Positions 60,316 to 64,000 of a stretch of DNA of 64,000 nucleotides are shown in pieces (position 1 is the first letter of the stretch; each line of letters begins with the position of its first letter). Below the pieces are notes generated by a model. It was not told where the DNA came from and ran no database searches. It saw only the letters and a list, made by a program, of their open reading frames with translations. Source of the stretch: Chamaecrista fasciculata (Eukaryota; Streptophyta; Magnoliopsida; Fabales; Fabaceae); NCBI GenBank assembly GCA_003254925.1, contig QANZ01016236.1, positions 62,001 through 126,000 on the forward strand, in the 5' to 3' direction. Both the position numbers and the translations under genes were made by a program.

Positions 60316-61559
60316 TAAGCATGGTCCTTCAATTTGTCTTTGACAACTCAATTTGCACACTTTATTTATTATAGGATAACATTATAATAGTTTGTATTTT
60401 TATCATTTATTATTTTTAATGTTAATTTTTTTTTCTAAATAATAAATTCAGAATTATTTGTACTATCTAAATAAGAATTTGTTTAATTACTGAAATTTAA
60501 ATTATAGCAATTTGACATTTTTATTTTTATCCAAACAAGTTATTTCGAATATCAGAAATTGAAATTGTGGCAGTTTAAATTTAGGTCAAAGTGTACTTTT
60601 CATTTTATAATTTTTATAATTTTTGTTCTTTCAATCAACTACGTGTAAGTTATACTTTATTTCCTGCAATAAATTGAATAATTAATCAATGATTTTTTTT
60701 TTGTCATCGAATTTGTTAATCTAGGGCTAATTATATATCACTTTTGTGTCTTTTATTCTCAATTGAATCTTCAAAACGATCTTCTAATTAAGGCTAAATT
60801 TTTAAAACCGTGTTCTTCGGTTGTATTGAAAATGATATATGTTTACTTTTTTTGCCTGAAAAGATGAGATTTTATAAATGAGATAAGACTGATAGTTAAA
60901 ATTCGTGACAAATTTGAAATTTTAAAATGTATATTACTGGTTGAAAGAATAATACAAAATGTGTTTTATAAAATAGGACATTTACAAGAGCTGAAACAGA
61001 AAATTACATACCAAACGTTAACGGTTAAACCTAAAATATTAACAGCTAAGCCGAGCATCCCATTCCACTCGATGCGGGGCCTTGCCCTCTCACACTACCC
61101 CCCAAGCCCTATCATAGCACCGCCCTCGAATGCCGATGTCTTGTCAGCTACACTCTACGACACTTATAATTTTATCTTTGAGGGACTAAATTGAAAATCC
61201 TACCATATTGTAGGGACGGAATCGTGAGCTTACTTCACAAGGAATTGAAGGTTAACTAGATAATCCTCACAATACACGTTGTCTTCCGGTAAAACTCTCA
61301 TAAAACTCATCCCCCATTCTATATCTTTTTTTGGCTTTTAGTTACGACCAAGTGGCCAAGAGTTTAATCCTTATCACACTCCAATTTCTGGATTAAAATT
61401 TAATTTCGCATGAAATCTTTGAGGTAATAAGTCGGGCATGTGATATTTCTTTTCAAAATGACATGCTTTAAGATAGACAAATAACTTATTCACGGACCTT
61501 AATGCAATCAAACAAAATTTTTGCAAAAAAATTGAAAAAAAAAATTTGCACGCGAGGCA
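60316..61559. other. AT-rich spacer, no gene recognised
   Basis: A GC-rich island at about 61055-61165 stands out but matches nothing I recognise. The remainder is AT-rich. Confidence 0.4.
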
Positions 61560-62055
61560 CACTACAAGAAAAAACAGAAATAGCTACGGAGATTTGCTAC
61601 GGAAAATTTTCCTAGCTATTCTCTAGCTAATTAGCTGCGGATTAGCTGCGGAAAAAAATTCTGTAGCTAAATTCAAGAAAGTGAGTGGCGCGCAAATGCG
61701 GGAAATTTTTGCTACCGATTAGCTACGGAATTGCTACGAAATATTCCGTATCTAAAAAAATTCCGTAGCTAACGTTAATAGCTACGGAAAATTCCCGTAG
61801 CTAATGGGTTTTTAAAAAAGATCAATGTTTTGCTATGGATTAGCTAGGGAAAATTTCCGTAGCTAATTGTTTTTTAAAAATGATCAAAATTTTGCTATGG
61901 ATTAGCTACGGAAAATTTCTGCAGCTAATGATTTTTTAAAAAAGATCAAAGTTTTGCTATGGATTAGCTGCGGAAATAGTCCGTAGCTAAATGACTTTTT
62001 TAAAAATTATAAAGTTTTGCTACGGATTAGCTATGGATACTTTCCATAGCTATTT
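61560..62055 (+). mobile_element. CACTA (En/Spm) element, left end with subterminal repeats
   Basis: CACTACAAGAAAAAACAG at 61560 is the hallmark CACTA terminus. It is followed by about 490 bp dense in 'tagctacgga/ttagctacgga' and inverse 'ccgtagcta' motifs, the subterminal transposase-binding repeats of this superfamily. No matching TTCTTGTAGTG end is visible further right in this window, so the element either continues past 64000 or has lost that end. No transposase is recognised before 64000. Confidence 0.88.
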
Positions 62056-62362
62056 TCTTCTTTTTCTTTTTCCAAATCCATCTAAACCCTATTACTACTT
62101 GTAATATTTTCACAAAAAAACTTACTATTAGGTCCTTAAATTTATACCAATTCTACTAATTTGGATAATTGAAATATAGAAATTGATTTTTAAAATATTT
62201 CAATTGTTAATTATTTGATCGTAATTGATGAATTTATCTTTGAATTTGAACTAATTTATACATTTTGGTCCCTGAATTTATATTGAATTTTTATTTTTTA
62301 ATCTCTTAATTTGACCCAAAAACCAAATTGTTGACAATTACAATAATTTTGTTTTTAAAAAA

Positions 62363-62482
62363 AGGCAAAACACCCTTTCGTGCCCCTAACGTTTACGGTG
62401 ATTTTCAGTTATGCCTCTAATGTTTCATTTGTGTCAGTTGTGCCCCAATGTGAAACGTTAGTTTCAATTATGCTCCCAATTT
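62363..62482 (+). mobile_element. Partial copy of the 12605 MITE arm
   Basis: GGCAAAACACCCTTTCGTGC and the following 'cccctaacgtttacggtgattttcagttatgcc...' match the left arm of the element at 12605-13156 over about 115 bp. The other arm is absent: the match ends near 'atgctcccaattt'. It lies beyond the CACTA terminus, possibly inside that element. Confidence 0.8.
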
Positions 62483-64000
62483 CAATCATCCATAAACAAA
62501 ACACCATTTTCGCACGATTTGAGCTCGGTTTTGATCAGATTTCATATGGGTTTTAATTTTCGGACATCACAAACTTAATTCCTTGGATCAATTTCAAAGA
62601 TTAAGCTCAAAATAGCCCCAAATCCGAAGAAAATCGGACCCGATGAACCCCAAAAAGGACCAAAACGAAATGCAGCAATACAAAGCATTTTCCTCAAAAT
62701 TTCCATGTGCAAAATTTGCCTTAGGAGCCGAAAATGAGTACCCATAAACTCATTTATCAAAACAAACTGTAATACAATAATTTTATGTTTTTATGTTTTT
62801 TTATGGTCTTACAGATCGACAATTGTCTAAATATGTTGGGTCAAAGTGAACAACAATAGTCTTACAAAACGACAATGATTTTACACTTTGACTAATATTT
62901 TGGTATCGCTAGAAAACGAAAGGGTCAACTGGCGATGTTGAGATTCCTCATTCGAAGGGCTCAAGAATTTTACATTTCATTTCTTTTATGTCATAATTGA
63001 TAATTGAATAAATAATCCAAAAAAATTTAAATAAAATGAGTTAACAAAATGTTGCTTGGTCTTTATTGAGAACTTGAAAGCTTAGGGTTTACGGTTTAGG
63101 GTTCTTGTAATTGGTTTAATTGGTTTTTTTTTATACTTGGTTCAAATTTATAAGAGAAAATCTATTATTTAGTTTTTCAATTTATCAATGAAAAGTCTTT
63201 GGGAACCAAAATATAAAAATTCAATATAAATTCAGAGATTAAAAAGTATTAATTTAGTATAAATTCAAGGACTAAAAATATAAAATTAGTTCAAATTAAG
63301 GGACAAAAAATTGACAATTAAAATATTTCAGGGACCAAATCATGTATTTTAGGGACCAAATCATATATTTTAATTATTCAATGACTAATTAATTGACTAG
63401 GTGTTAATTCAAAAGCAAATAATATATTTTGAGTGAATCCCTCCTTTTTTTTTTCACTCAATCCCTCCAAATCTTTCAAGTTCCCAAGACTCCCAATCTA
63501 AACCCTAAAACTTTCACTCCTTTGAAAAATCACGTTTCATTCCATCTGCCTTTTCACGTTTCACTCTTTCTCTCTCTCGCTGAAATCCTCCATTCGCCGC
63601 TTCGGTTCACCGCCTCCGTCAACCATCGTTCGTCGCCGTCATTTGCTGTACTGCCTCCGTTTGCCTCTGTTTTGCAGCGTTTGCAGCGTTCCTCTTCGTC
63701 GTTTGCTGTACTCTCCCAAGCCTCTCTTCGTCGCCAGTCGCCACAGCCACTTCTCTTCAACGAAGCTTCAGGTATGTCTCCGGGTTTCCTATTCTGATTT
63801 CACCTTCACCATTTGTCTCCGGTTTCCCTATTCTCATCTAGTCTTCCAAATTCATATCTAAATATGCTGTACTCTCCCAAACCTCTGTTTGTATTTGTTG
63901 CCTTCAAGGTGTTTGCGTTATTTCCTGAACCAATTTCTAATGCTAAATTGCTAATATTGTTGATATTTGAGAGTATTGTTGATATTTCCTGAACCAATTT
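62483..64000. other. Possible CACTA interior or gene leader at window edge
   Basis: 62125-62345 and about 63190-63370 contain inverse stretches ('ttggtccctgaatttatattgaatttttat' against 'ataaaaattcaatataaattcagagatt'), a further foldback pair. 63430-63770 is CT-rich with 'gccgtc/cctccg' codon-like sequence and ends in a good donor, CTTCAG|GTATGTCTCC at about 63770, so it looks like a first exon or leader on the plus strand. No protein family is recognised. The true gene or transposase would lie to the right of this window. Confidence 0.4.

Noticed and set aside
63429..63797. Plus-strand open frame at the right edge as a protein gene
   Set aside because: It looks like a CT-rich leader ending in a splice donor; no protein family fits, and the downstream part is outside the window.

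Overview
This is nuclear DNA of a eudicot plant. It is AT-rich. The genes are split by GT-AG introns and the intergenic DNA is full of small transposons. All eight recognisable genes encode plant or general eukaryotic proteins, including a chloroplast-targeted thylakoid protein and an R2R3-MYB factor. I cannot assign a species.

Genes from left to right: an RTNLB13-type reticulon (minus, 5 exons); a PRKRIP1 homologue, a spliceosome-associated coiled-coil protein (minus, 2 exons, with a 91-C homopolymer in its intron); an HCF153-like chloroplast protein (plus, 2 exons); a single-exon R2R3-MYB of the MYB44/73 group (plus); a UBC8/10/28-type ubiquitin-conjugating enzyme (minus, 4 coding exons plus a 5' UTR intron); a Ser/Pro-rich basic protein of the BPP microtubule-associated family (minus, 5 exons); mitochondrial 4-hydroxybenzoate polyprenyltransferase COQ2/PPT1 (plus, 8 exons); and a HAD class IIIB acid phosphatase (plus, 3 exons). 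All eight models splice into full-length open frames. I see no operon-like or pathway link between neighbours; this is an ordinary gene neighbourhood.

The spaces between genes, and several introns, are dominated by foldback elements (MITEs). Their ends are long inverted repeats built from short motifs such as GGTCCCT, GGTACC or GGTCCTAAA. Five elements have exact 9-bp target-site duplications and one 495-bp element has a repeated 11-bp flank holding a 9-bp duplication; others have near-matches. This points to Mutator-like mobilisation. Two hAT-like elements are present (one with an exact 8-bp duplication), as are at least five tRNA-derived SINEs with target-site duplications, a heavily deleted Ty1/copia element and one end of a CACTA element. 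Several insertions are nested.

The most interesting content is in two foldback elements that carry pieces of unrelated host genes between their arms. One at about 28.9-29.6 kb holds a fragment resembling the N-terminal region of splicing factor SF1/BBP. One at about 21.35-23.55 kb holds what looks like the 5' UTR and first codons of a ROH1/BPS1-like (DUF793) gene; its arms carry telomere-like repeats and two inverted copies of a 255-bp MITE that also occurs alone 7 kb away. These look like Pack-MULE-type gene capture by foldback elements.
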